Assembly (NCBI GenBank): GCA_008501835.1
Contig: QQUB01000158.1
Location: 1-9,242, forward strand
Source: Bacteroidota bacterium
GTDB taxonomy: Bacteria > Bacteroidota > Bacteroidia > Chitinophagales > Saprospiraceae
Length of the DNA: 9,242 bases
Direction: 5' to 3'
Shown here one piece after another: positions 1 through 6,686 of this stretch (position 1 is the stretch's first letter; every line of letters starts with the position of its first letter). A program made the translations under genes and the position numbers. Under the pieces are notes generated by a model. That model saw nothing but the letters and a program-made list of their open reading frames with translations. It had not been told where the DNA came from and searched no databases.

Positions 1-2
1 TT

Positions 3-1010
3 TTCCTGAAAAGAAGAGTGAAGTTTGGTAAATACAGAATGGGTCCCAACCTGAGTGCAGCCATTACGCTGTTGATATTTTTTATCATGTTTGTGATCTT
101 TTTGCTGCTTTTTGTTCCATTGGCGGTAGAACAGGCAGCCAATCTGGCAGAGGTGGATTATGCAGCTATTGCGGATGCCCTGAATCAGCCATTTGTAGAA
201 TTGCAGGAGCGGTTAGAAAGAATTGGTGTTAGTTCGGATGAATCGTTGGAGGATTTGCTGCAAAAGTCTATGACAGGGTATTTTAATCCGGGAGGTATAG
301 CCGACTTTTTTGCAGAAGCCATTTCAGTTGCCGGGAATTTAATGATCGGCATTTTTTCAGTGATGTTCATTTCCTTCTTTTTCCTAAAGGAGGAAGGGTT
401 GTTCGGTAGAGTAGTAATGAGCCTGGTATCAAAGCCTTATCGCCCAAAAATGGCTCATGCCCTTGATCAGATCACTAGTTTGCTGAGTCGCTATTTTACC
501 GGTATTCTTTTGCAAATCACCCTTATCACCATCATAGTTACCGTCAGCCTGAATTTGCTGGGGGTCCCCAATGCACTTTTGATTGGATTGTTTGCAGCCT
601 TGATTAATGTTATTCCATATCTCGGACCAATTATCGGGGCAGCTTTTGGTGTCATGATCACTATATCTTCCAATCTGGATTTGAATTTTTATAATGAGAT
701 GTTACCCATGTTGCTCAAGGTGATGGGCGTTTTTGCCACCATGCAGCTCATGGATAATTTCATTTTCCAGCCTTTTATTTTCTCCACAAGCGTACGGGCA
801 CATCCGTTGGAAATTTTCCTGGTCATTTTGATCGGCGCCCAGATACAGGGTATTACCGGAATGGTATTGGCTATCCCAACATATACCGTTATCAGAGTTG
901 TGGCACGGGAATTCCTTAATCGATTTGAAATTGTGCAGCGGATTACGAGTAGGATGAGCCGGGAGGTGAAGGCAGAAGTTCCGCCAAAGTCAAAAGGTGA
1001 TCCAACCTGA
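3..1010 (+). CDS. AI-2E family transporter, 5'-truncated by window edge
   Basis: Inner-membrane protein of the AI-2E transporter (UPF0118/PerM-like) family. Members have been linked to autoinducer-2 export, small-solute flux or Na+/H+ antiport, so the substrate cannot be assigned. The reading frame is open to the left edge: residues FLKRR precede the GTG at position 18. The family normally has a first membrane segment pair before this point, so the GTG is probably internal and the true start lies upstream. Visible features, numbered from the GTG, are a hydrophobic segment at about 14-36, a soluble stretch at about 37-100 rich in Asp/Glu, then several membrane segments. Family-type motifs include LINVIPYLGPIIGA (about 196-209) and DNFIFQPFIFSTSV followed by HPLEIFLVILIGAQIQGITGMVLAIP near the C-terminus. 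The last ~30 residues are charged and probably cytoplasmic. It converges on the mutase-like gene, with a heptad repeat tract between them. Confidence 0.88.
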   Translation, partial: FLKRRVKFGKYRMGPNLSAAITLLIFFIMFVIFLLLFVPLAVEQAANLAEVDYAAIADALNQPFVELQERLERIGVSSDESLEDLLQKSMTGYFNPGGIADFFAEAISVAGNLMIGIFSVMFISFFFLKEEGLFGRVVMSLVSKPYRPKMAHALDQITSLLSRYFTGILLQITLITIIVTVSLNLLGVPNALLIGLFAALINVIPYLGPIIGAAFGVMITISSNLDLNFYNEMLPMLLKVMGVFATMQLMDNFIFQPFIFSTSVRAHPLEIFLVILIGAQIQGITGMVLAIPTYTVIRVVAREFLNRFEIVQRITSRMSREVKAEVPPKSKGDPT

Positions 1011-1024
1011 AATTAACCAACTGA

Positions 1025-1113
1025 TCTGCTGCCTGCCAACTGTTAACTAAGGACTGAAGACTGAAGGCTGAAGACTGAAGACTGTCGACTGCTGACTGAG
1101 GACTGAAGACTGA
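1025..1113. repeat. Heptanucleotide tandem repeat tract, consensus ACTGAAG
   Basis: Twelve consecutive 7-bp units run in one register from 1025 to 1108, followed by a partial ACTGA to 1113. In order they are TCTGCTG, CCTGCCA, ACTGTTA, ACTAAGG, ACTGAAG, ACTGAAG, GCTGAAG, ACTGAAG, ACTGTCG, ACTGCTG, ACTGAGG and ACTGAAG. Eleven of twelve keep CTG at positions 2-4. The left units are more degenerate than the right ones. The tract fills the gap between two convergent genes and ends 2 bp from the stop codon of the minus-strand gene. Confidence 0.85.
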
Positions 1114-1115
1114 TC

Positions 1116-2207
1116 TTAAGTCTTAGCCACAAACTTCTCCCACGCGATCTGCCCCAGCTCGCGAGTAATCTTTTCAATATAGTAACTACCGGCTCCCGGA
1201 TCCGCGACCTTGTCAATGAAGCTTTCCATTTTAAGTAAGTGCTGTACATTACGAGCGATGCGCCTTGAGAAGGTATTATTGTCATGCCCTGAAGGAGATA
1301 CCGTTATTCTATTCGCTCCCCCAATAGCTGCTGAAAGGGCCATAGTTGAGGCTGCAATCATATTTGTATTGGCATCTTCATCCATTGATTCAGGAGAAAA
1401 CCTGACCGTGATGAAAGCAGGTGAATCATGTTTTGCGCCAAGAGATTTAAGCAGATTGGCCCAAAGCAGTTTCAGTGCCCTCAAACGAGCTATTTCCACG
1501 AAAAAGGATTTACCGATCTCAACTTCAAATTGAAATTGTGCAATGGAATCCTTTTGTGGAATACCCTGGTCTGAAAGATTGGTAATTAGCTGGTATGCCT
1601 GGAAAATGGCATTGGTCAGAGACTCCGAGGGAAGTACACTACCTTCAGAAAAGGAGGTCAGAATCCGAAAACCAGGCAAGTGTTCCTGACAAAATTGTGT
1701 AGCCTGTTTCCAGTTTATTTCAGAAAGGTAATCTTTCAGAACAAACGAACCTGACAATTTTTGATTGTCGCGGTTAGTTTCACTCAAAAAATCAAAGAAG
1801 TTTTTCAGATTTTCTAAAAGAGAGGCTTCGAGACCGAGTATGAAATTCAGACTGATCAGTTCCGGGTTGATGCCCTCCAGCAGTTGTTTGAAATCTGCTT
1901 TTGAAAAAGCCGCGCTTAAAATAAATTCCGGCGCATTGACTCCACCCATTAAAGCTGTTCTTGCCTTTTGATTGCTCTCTTTTATGCTGGAGGTAACAAA
2001 GGTTTCACCGATCTCCCAATCGTTTGAAGAGGAGATTGTTGCCAATGGAGCAGGAGGGGTCTGGAAATCTTCGGAATGGTAAAACGGGTTTGCGGAAAGG
2101 CGATCTTCAATTTCCCAAACCAGGGAAGATAATGGCTTACCTTTCAGATCCTTAACCACTTTGGATTCCCAGGTCTCTTTGGAAACTTTATCAAAATCTT
2201 CAAACAT
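1116..2207 (-). CDS. mutA: Methylmalonyl-CoA mutase small-subunit-like protein (short)
   Basis: Member of the methylmalonyl-CoA mutase family, most like the non-catalytic small (beta) subunit, which pairs with the B12-binding large subunit to interconvert succinyl-CoA and (R)-methylmalonyl-CoA. The TIM-barrel part is recognisable: EIARLRALKLLW (about 238-249), LSAAIGGANRITVSP (about 291-305), RNVQHLLKMESF (about 319-330) and DPGAGSYYIEKIT (about 336-348). There is no C-terminal cobalamin-binding domain (no DxHxxG motif), as expected for a small subunit. At 363 aa it is short: characterised small subunits are roughly 450-640 aa and continue past the DPxxGSYY motif by about 80-100 residues or more, whereas this one stops about 25 residues after it. 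The large subunit mutB, usually the next gene, is not here. The ATG at 2207 fits a family-like N-terminus (FEDFDKVSKETWESKVVKDLKG). A paralogue with another mutase partner is possible. Confidence 0.8.
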   Translation of the reverse strand: MFEDFDKVSKETWESKVVKDLKGKPLSSLVWEIEDRLSANPFYHSEDFQTPPAPLATISSSNDWEIGETFVTSSIKESNQKARTALMGGVNAPEFILSAAFSKADFKQLLEGINPELISLNFILGLEASLLENLKNFFDFLSETNRDNQKLSGSFVLKDYLSEINWKQATQFCQEHLPGFRILTSFSEGSVLPSESLTNAIFQAYQLITNLSDQGIPQKDSIAQFQFEVEIGKSFFVEIARLRALKLLWANLLKSLGAKHDSPAFITVRFSPESMDEDANTNMIAASTMALSAAIGGANRITVSPSGHDNNTFSRRIARNVQHLLKMESFIDKVADPGAGSYYIEKITRELGQIAWEKFVAKT

Positions 2208-2283
2208 TTATAAGTCTTGTTTTTTGTTGTTTGGGGAGGTTTCAATTAAGTAGCTGCAAGATAGTTTAAATGTTGAAAGAGAA

Positions 2284-2291
2284 CAAAAGTA
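2284..2291 (-). promoter_or_regulatory. Candidate -7 element for the mutase-like gene
   Basis: The minus strand reads TACTTTTG, a perfect match to the Bacteroidota sigma-A -7 consensus TAnnTTTG. It predicts a leader of about 70 nt before the ATG at 2207. No convincing TTG/TTTG -33 element is visible at the usual spacing, so the call rests on the -7 box and its position. Confidence 0.4.
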
Positions 2292-2630
2292 AAACAGTAT
2301 AAGGTTAGCCGGTTGGCAGTTGCCGCTCTTTAATTAAATGCAATATTTATGAGAAATGTAGATTTTTTGAAGCAGGGAAGAAAAAATAATCTTTGGAAAA
2401 ATGGTAAAAAACTAAGTAAAATAACTTTTATGGCATTTGGGAAAAGCGAGATTAAAAGAATTTTATAAGGTTGGTCAGAAAACAAGATTAGTTTCCTTTT
2501 AAGATTTGGCAGTTGTGCATAATTGGTGAACATAAGGGCTGAAAGCATTGGTTTTACTGGGGTGTTAGAGTATTTGTTTAACCTTAAATTTTTTTTTCAT
2601 TCCCATAAAACTTCTTTTTGAAAAATTGGT

Positions 2631-2638
2631 TATATTTG
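2631..2638 (+). promoter_or_regulatory. Candidate -7 element of the isc operon promoter
   Basis: TATATTTG is a perfect match to TAnnTTTG, about 50 bp before the iscS ATG, so transcription would start near 2643-2646 with a leader of about 45 nt. A TTG at 2618-2620 is too close to serve as a normal -33 element. The region upstream is otherwise T-rich. Confidence 0.55.
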
Positions 2639-2653
2639 CATAACCAAGCTTAA

Positions 2654-2668
2654 TTAGATTCAATCTAA
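2654..2668. promoter_or_regulatory. 7-1-7 palindrome in the iscS leader, possible operator
   Basis: TTAGATT-C-AATCTAA is a perfect inverted repeat with 7-bp arms and a 1-bp centre. It lies just downstream of the predicted transcription start and 20 bp before the iscS ATG. The 7-1-7 geometry is that of Fur/PerR-family boxes, and each half-site matches 5 of 7 positions of the PerR-type TTATAAT. It does not match known E. coli IscR type 1 or type 2 sites. An operator role is inferred; the regulator is unknown. Confidence 0.4.
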
Positions 2669-2688
2669 ATAAATTTAACACAAAAAAA

Positions 2689-3909
2689 ATGGAGAAGCGA
2701 CTCATTTATCTTGACAATAATTCTACTACTCCGATGGACCCCCGCGCCGTTGAAGCCATGATGCCGTATTTTTATCAGCATCCTGGAAATGCAGCCAGTA
2801 GAAATCACCCTTTTGGCTGGGCGGCTGAGGAAGCAGTAGACAACGCAAGAGAGCAGATTGCCGATTTGATTTCGGTAGATCCTAAAGAGATTATTTTTAC
2901 TTCTGGTGCTACTGAATCCGATAACCTGGCGCTCAAAGGAGTCTTCGAAATGTACGCCCGTAAAGGAAATCACATCATCACTCTGAAAACAGAACACAAA
3001 GCTGTGCTCGATGCTTGTAAAAAGATCGAGAAAATGGGCGGTGAGGTTACTTACCTCGATGTGAAAAGAGATGGTTTGCTGGATTTGGCTGAACTTGAAG
3101 CAGCGATCAAACCCAATACCATTCTCGTTTCAGTTATGTGGGCCAATAACGAAACCGGTGTTATTCAGGATATGAAAGGCATCGGCGAGATCTGTGAGAA
3201 AAATGGAGTTTTGTTGATGAGTGACGCTACTCAGGCTGTTGGAAAAATTCCTGTTAACCCGAAAGAAGTTGGTGTACACCTGATGGCATTTACAGGTCAC
3301 AAGATGTACGGACCAAAAGGAGTTGGCGCCTTGTTTGTAAATCGTAAAAAACCACGTGTGAAAGTTACAGCTCAACTCGATGGCGGTGGTCATGAGAGAG
3401 GCATGCGTTCCGGTACTTTGAATGTACCCGGTATCGTTGGATTCGGAGCTGCTGCAGCTATTGCCAAAGAAGAAATGACAGCTGAAGCTGAAAGACTTTC
3501 CAAATTACGTGATAAACTGGAAACAGCTTTGATGGAAGGCCTTGAGGAGGTATATATCAATGGAAATACGGAGCACAGAATGCCTCATGTTACCAACTTG
3601 TCCTTCAAACATGTTGAAGGAGAAGGATTGATGATGACCTTTAACCAGGAAATTGGCGTTTCTTCAGGTTCAGCCTGTACATCTGCTTCTCTGGAACCAT
3701 CTTATGTTTTGATGGCGCTTGGACTTGGAGATGACCTGGCACATTCTTCTATCAGGTTCAGCTTAGGACGTTTTACCACAGAAGAGGAAGTTGATATCGC
3801 TATCGACCAACTCAAGAAGGGTGTGACCCACATGCGTGATCTGAGTCCTATATGGGAAATGTATAAAGAGGGGATTGACCTGGACAGCGTAGTCTGGCAG
3901 GAGCATTAA
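2689..3909 (+). CDS. iscS: Cysteine desulfurase IscS
   Basis: PLP-dependent class V aminotransferase-fold enzyme that takes sulfur from L-cysteine as a Cys-bound persulfide, releases alanine, and passes the sulfur to IscU and other acceptors in the cytosol. At 406 aa it is almost the same length as E. coli IscS (404). Key residues are visible: His103 in TEHKAVLD, Asn154 (WANNETG), Asp179 and Gln182 (SDATQAVGK), Schiff-base Lys205 in FTGHKMYGPKG, and the persulfide Cys330 in SSGSACTSAS, on the loop typical of group I (IscS/NifS-type) enzymes. The C-terminus (MYKEGIDLDSVVWQEH) resembles the IscS tail that contacts IscU. The ATG at 2689 starts directly at the conserved KRLIYLDNNSTTP. It is first in an operon with iscU (42 bp downstream) and iscA. 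No iscR precedes it. Confidence 0.97.
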   Translation: MEKRLIYLDNNSTTPMDPRAVEAMMPYFYQHPGNAASRNHPFGWAAEEAVDNAREQIADLISVDPKEIIFTSGATESDNLALKGVFEMYARKGNHIITLKTEHKAVLDACKKIEKMGGEVTYLDVKRDGLLDLAELEAAIKPNTILVSVMWANNETGVIQDMKGIGEICEKNGVLLMSDATQAVGKIPVNPKEVGVHLMAFTGHKMYGPKGVGALFVNRKKPRVKVTAQLDGGGHERGMRSGTLNVPGIVGFGAAAAIAKEEMTAEAERLSKLRDKLETALMEGLEEVYINGNTEHRMPHVTNLSFKHVEGEGLMMTFNQEIGVSSGSACTSASLEPSYVLMALGLGDDLAHSSIRFSLGRFTTEEEVDIAIDQLKKGVTHMRDLSPIWEMYKEGIDLDSVVWQEH

Positions 3910-3951
3910 GATTGGAAAAATTTATTTGAAAACGATTAAACACTTAATATT

Positions 3952-4335
3952 ATGGCATATTCTGAAAAAGTTCTGGATCATTTTAAGAACCCAAAAAATG
4001 TCGGAACACTGGATAAGAACAAAACCAATGTTGGAACCGGTTTGGTAGGTGCTCCTGAATGTGGAGACGTTATGCGTCTGCAGATTGAGGTGGATGATAC
4101 TACGGAAACCATTGTAGATGCTAAATTCAAAACTTTTGGTTGCGGTTCAGCTATTGCATCATCTTCACTGGCTACAGAATGGTTGAAAGGAAAGACCATC
4201 AACGAAGCATTGGAAATCGACAATATGGCTATTGTTGAAGAGTTGGCTTTACCTCCTGTTAAGATTCACTGCTCTGTTTTGGCAGAGGACGCGATCAAAG
4301 GAGCGATTGAAGATTATAAGAACAAGAATAAGTAA
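3952..4335 (+). CDS. iscU: Fe-S cluster assembly scaffold IscU
   Basis: Scaffold on which [2Fe-2S] and [4Fe-4S] clusters are built from IscS-derived sulfur before transfer to apoproteins. The protein is 127 aa, close to the 128 aa of E. coli IscU, and strikingly similar along its length. It begins MAYSEKVLDHFKNPKNVG. The three cluster ligands are Cys37 (APECGDVM), Cys64 (FGCGSAIASSS) and Cys107 (KIHCSVLAEDA). Asp39, which tunes cluster release, is present. The chaperone recognition motif LPPVK is intact at 100-104, which implies that an HscA/HscB pair is encoded elsewhere. The 42-bp gap after iscS has no Shine-Dalgarno sequence, as is usual in Bacteroidota. iscA follows after 22 bp. Confidence 0.97.
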   Translation: MAYSEKVLDHFKNPKNVGTLDKNKTNVGTGLVGAPECGDVMRLQIEVDDTTETIVDAKFKTFGCGSAIASSSLATEWLKGKTINEALEIDNMAIVEELALPPVKIHCSVLAEDAIKGAIEDYKNKNK

Positions 4336-4357
4336 GCATATAAAAATAAGTAGCATA

Positions 4358-4687
4358 ATGTTATTTGTTGCCGATACAGCAAAAGAAAAGATTCAGGAGA
4401 TCATGAATAGTGAAAAACTGAATTTGGATGATTATTTCATCAGGGTATCCGTTACCAGTGGTGGATGTTCCGGATTATCTTATCAAATGGATTTTGATAA
4501 TGAAAACAAACCGGACGACCAGGTATTTGAAGATAACGGAGTCAAAATCGTTACTGACCTGAAGAGCTTTTTGTATCTGTGTAATACAACACTTGAGTTT
4601 TCAGGAGGACTGAACGGAAAAGGTTTCTTCTTCAACAACCCTAACGCTGCGCGTACCTGTGGTTGTGGAGAAAGTTTTGCTGTCTAA
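4358..4687 (+). CDS. iscA: A-type iron-sulfur carrier protein IscA
   Basis: A-type carrier (HesB/IscA/ErpA fold) that receives clusters from IscU or binds iron, and delivers clusters, chiefly [4Fe-4S], to apoproteins. The ATG at 4358 gives 109 aa, matching the family (~107 aa), and begins at the normal N-terminus MLFVADTAKEKIQEIM. The frame is open further upstream to 4232, but that extension overlaps iscU out of frame and encodes nothing family-like. The three ligands are Cys37 in SGGCSGLSYQ and Cys101/Cys103 in the C-terminal RTCGCGESFAV. The tail is typical of the family. SufA or ErpA are close relatives, and the name rests mainly on the iscSU context. It is the last gene of the operon, with hairpins starting 35 bp after the stop. 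Confidence 0.93.
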   Translation: MLFVADTAKEKIQEIMNSEKLNLDDYFIRVSVTSGGCSGLSYQMDFDNENKPDDQVFEDNGVKIVTDLKSFLYLCNTTLEFSGGLNGKGFFFNNPNAARTCGCGESFAV

Positions 4688-4721
4688 AGATTAAAAGTGT
4701 AATAGAATAAATATTTCTTAA

Positions 4722-4747
4722 GGGATGTACGGCCTGCCGTGCATCCC
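4722..4747 (+). other. Strong hairpin downstream of iscA
   Basis: GGGATGTACGG pairs with CCGTGCATCCC over 11 bp, with one G-U pair and a CCTG loop. No long T-run follows, so it is more likely a 3'-end stabiliser or part of a multi-hairpin terminator than an independent terminator. Confidence 0.6.
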
Positions 4748-4766
4748 ATGTTTATTATAAAACATG
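4747..4766 (+). other. Second hairpin in the isc 3' region
   Basis: CATGTTT and AAACATG form a perfect 7-bp stem with a 6-nt AT-rich loop, abutting the preceding hairpin (position 4747 is shared). The stem is weak and AT-rich. It may only be structural. Confidence 0.35.
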
Positions 4767-4770
4767 ACTC

Positions 4771-4808
4771 ATCCCGAATTTTAGCCAAGGCCAAAATTCG
4801 GGATTTTT
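4771..4808 (+). terminator. Intrinsic terminator of the isc operon
   Basis: A perfect 12-bp stem (4771-4782 ATCCCGAATTTT with 4793-4804 AAAATTCGGGAT) continues, after one A-C mismatch, into a GCC/GGC top. The final T of the stem begins a run of five T (4804-4808). GC-rich base plus T-run is the classical Rho-independent layout. It lies about 85 bp after the iscA stop. Confidence 0.8.
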
Positions 4809-5177
4809 CATAATGGGTTGTTTATGAATCGGTTGTGTAATTGCTGGTGGTAAGTAAAGAATTGTACACGTGTAATTTGGTGGAAGCTGCCTGAAAATCT
4901 TGCTGTTTGACGGAGGAGTTTAGATTTTCTAGAGTTTTTGTTTCGTTTTGGGGCAATGCCAAAATGAAAAGCCCAGCCGGCTTGAGGCGATATTAAGCAA
5001 GACCAAAAATGACTTTGTTACAGAACATTAATAGTCTCAGAGCACTCTTGTGAAACATTTTTCATCAAAATTCTAAAGATGTAACTCCATCCAAGTGTTT
5101 GGAAAATAGATTCTAAAAATTTAGGAGCCTGTCTGCGGCATGAAATGCAGGGATGACGCATGTTTAGACTTATCCAA
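4809..5177. other. Intergenic region, no gene seen; small palindromes and possible repeat remnants
   Basis: No supported coding frame. Visible structures are the perfect 10-bp palindrome TACACGTGTA (4865-4874), a small hairpin AAGCC-CAGCC-GGCTT (4969-4983), and the palindrome CTAAA-AA-TTTAG (5113-5124). The stretch AGTCTCAGAG followed by CAC (5033-5045) matches 10 bases of the repeat at 7815-7824 and may be a decayed copy. No T-run hairpin is seen for the minus-strand NtrC-type gene that ends at 5178. Confidence 0.5.
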
Positions 5178-6686
5178 CTAGTCAAATTTGACCACTTTCT
5201 TATAACTACTGCTTATAATGGGAAACTTCCTGAAGAGATGTGGATGTTTCTCAAAGTATTTTTTAATCCGGTACCTAAGATTATCGGTATTCTCAAAACC
5301 TAGTTCCAGGGCTACATCCTTCTTTACTTTGTTTTTATGGATCAATGCCGCTTCTATCCTCTGGAGATCAAGTAGGGCGTGTTCTTCATCTATGGAGACT
5401 GAACCGGGGGTTACTAAAGGTGGAGCATCCACTAAAGTGCCTCCTCCAAAATCATTGGTGGTGGGCTGAGTTTCCGGCAGAGGGGAATAATTGAGGATCT
5501 CGACTGGCAAACAGTTGGCATCCATCATTGGAGTGCCCATGATTTTTTTCCGTAAAATCATGTAGTTCAGGGTGTTTTTCAATTCCCGGATATTTCCGAC
5601 CCAATTATAATCGATCAGATGTTTGATGGCTTCTGAGGACATCACTTCTCTTGGTGACTGATCAATAAAATGTTCCATGATGAGCTCAATATCATCTTTT
5701 CGTTCCCTCAGTGGAGGGATCTCCACGGTCATAGCTTTTAACCTTTGGAACAGATCAGATCTGAAAGTGCCTTTTTGGACTTCTTCGGCAAGATTTCTGT
5801 GAGTGGCCGTAATGATTTGAACGTCGAGTTTGATATCCTTTTCGGAACCCACCGGCCGGATGAGTTTCGTTTCGAGGAAACGCAATAATTTTATCTGAAT
5901 ATTGGAGTCTATGTCACCAATTTCATCCAGCAAAAGAATTCCGCCATCAGCCTGATGGAAGAATCCTTCCATATCTTTTGTGGCTCCGGTAAAAGCGCCT
6001 TTTTTGTGGCCAAAAAGCGTACTTTCCAGCAAAGTGTCCTGGATAGCGGAGAGGTTTATGGCCTGGTAAGGCTTATCCTTTCGGGAACCGTGGCGATGCA
6101 TATAACGCGCAGCTACTTCCTTTCCAACGCCCGTTTCGCCCAATAGTAAAACTGTGATTTCGGGTTCATCTGCTACGAGTTTCAACACCCGTTTTATTTC
6201 TTTGACCTTAGGCGATTCTCCGACAAAAAGGTAATCCTTATTTTCCTGGGCACGATGTTTTTTTACCTCGGCCTTGAGTTTGATGTTTTCTGTTTTGAGC
6301 TGGTTACTCTCAATAACTTCCTCAAATTTCTTTTTCCAAAACTCAAATTCGTAATCGCCTTTGGTTAAGAAATCCCGGGCACCCAGCCGCATGGCTTCTA
6401 CCACGGTTTCAATGCGTTTGTCAGAAGTTACAACAATGATTGGGATCTCCGGATAGATCTTGCTCACCTTGGAGATGAGTTCCAAACCGATTTTTTTCTT
6501 TGTTTCATCCAATACCAGATCCATGAGCAGCAGGTCGAACTTGCTGTTCTCAATCAATTTCTTTTCCAGGTGTTCAGGGCTCACCGCACCTTCAAAAGTA
6601 TAATGGCGACGGAAAGCATAACGTACCTGCTGGTGAAATTCAGGATCGTCGTCAACGATTAATATGGAATAATTTTTATCGGCCAT
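5178..6686 (-). CDS. NtrC-family sigma-54 dependent response regulator
   Basis: Phosphorylation-controlled activator that uses ATP hydrolysis to open sigma-54 RNA polymerase promoters. Three domains are visible in 502 aa. The receiver (about 6-125) has acidic residues Asp12-14, phosphoacceptor Asp56 (LLLMDL), Thr87 (VVTSD) and Lys109 (FLTKG), so it looks functional. The AAA+ domain (about 152-385) has Walker A GETGVGKE (183-190), an intact sigma-54 contact loop GAFTGA (230-235), Walker B LLLDEIGD (251-258), Arg-finger region FRSDLFQRL (308-316) and sensor II GNIRELKN (364-371). A Pro/Thr/Gly-rich linker (about 400-430) leads to a Fis-like helix-turn-helix (about 436-478) with recognition helix NTDNLRYRIKKYF, then a basic tail. 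The ATG at 6686 lies inside the end of the upstream gene (11-bp overlap), suggesting translational coupling. No partner histidine kinase is in the window, and the target genes are unknown. Confidence 0.95.
   Translation of the reverse strand: MADKNYSILIVDDDPEFHQQVRYAFRRHYTFEGAVSPEHLEKKLIENSKFDLLLMDLVLDETKKKIGLELISKVSKIYPEIPIIVVTSDKRIETVVEAMRLGARDFLTKGDYEFEFWKKKFEEVIESNQLKTENIKLKAEVKKHRAQENKDYLFVGESPKVKEIKRVLKLVADEPEITVLLLGETGVGKEVAARYMHRHGSRKDKPYQAINLSAIQDTLLESTLFGHKKGAFTGATKDMEGFFHQADGGILLLDEIGDIDSNIQIKLLRFLETKLIRPVGSEKDIKLDVQIITATHRNLAEEVQKGTFRSDLFQRLKAMTVEIPPLRERKDDIELIMEHFIDQSPREVMSSEAIKHLIDYNWVGNIRELKNTLNYMILRKKIMGTPMMDANCLPVEILNYSPLPETQPTTNDFGGGTLVDAPPLVTPGSVSIDEEHALLDLQRIEAALIHKNKVKKDVALELGFENTDNLRYRIKKYFEKHPHLFRKFPIISSSYKKVVKFD

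Larger units (their letters stand above)
2208..2688. other. Divergent intergenic region, no gene seen
   Basis: AT-rich 480-bp gap between the divergent mutase-like gene and iscS. It holds a -7 element for each side (2284-2291 minus, 2631-2638 plus) and a palindrome in the iscS leader. The 10-mer TTGGCAGTTG occurs twice in direct orientation (2313-2322 and 2506-2515); the first copy lies in the imperfect palindrome GGCAGTTGCC. A 72-codon minus-strand open frame at 2330-2548 has no recognisable domain, is Lys/Phe/Leu-rich as expected from AT-rich sequence, and is not called as a gene. Confidence 0.6.

Noticed and set aside
3..1010. Naming the transporter as an AI-2 exporter
   Set aside because: The family includes members with other substrates and nothing nearby points to quorum sensing.
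1025..1113. CRISPR array
   Set aside because: Units are contiguous 7-mers with no spacers and no cas genes are near.
1210..1533. Plus-strand open frame inside the mutase-like gene
   Set aside because: Antisense to a recognisable mutase barrel; no domain and no promoter of its own.
2313..2515. Sigma-54 promoter at the TTGGCAGTTG words
   Set aside because: The GG-to-GC spacing is 7-8 bp instead of 10, so the -24/-12 layout is not met.
2330..2548. 72-codon minus-strand open frame in the divergent gap
   Set aside because: Composition reflects AT-rich sequence; no recognisable motif and no promoter or start context.
4232..4357. N-terminal extension of the iscA frame
   Set aside because: It overlaps the end of iscU out of frame and does not resemble the family; the ATG at 4358 gives the standard IscA length and N-terminus.
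4946..4983. Insertion-sequence remnant suggested by small hairpins and GC-rich words
   Set aside because: No transposase fragment, terminal inverted repeats or target duplication can be shown within the window.
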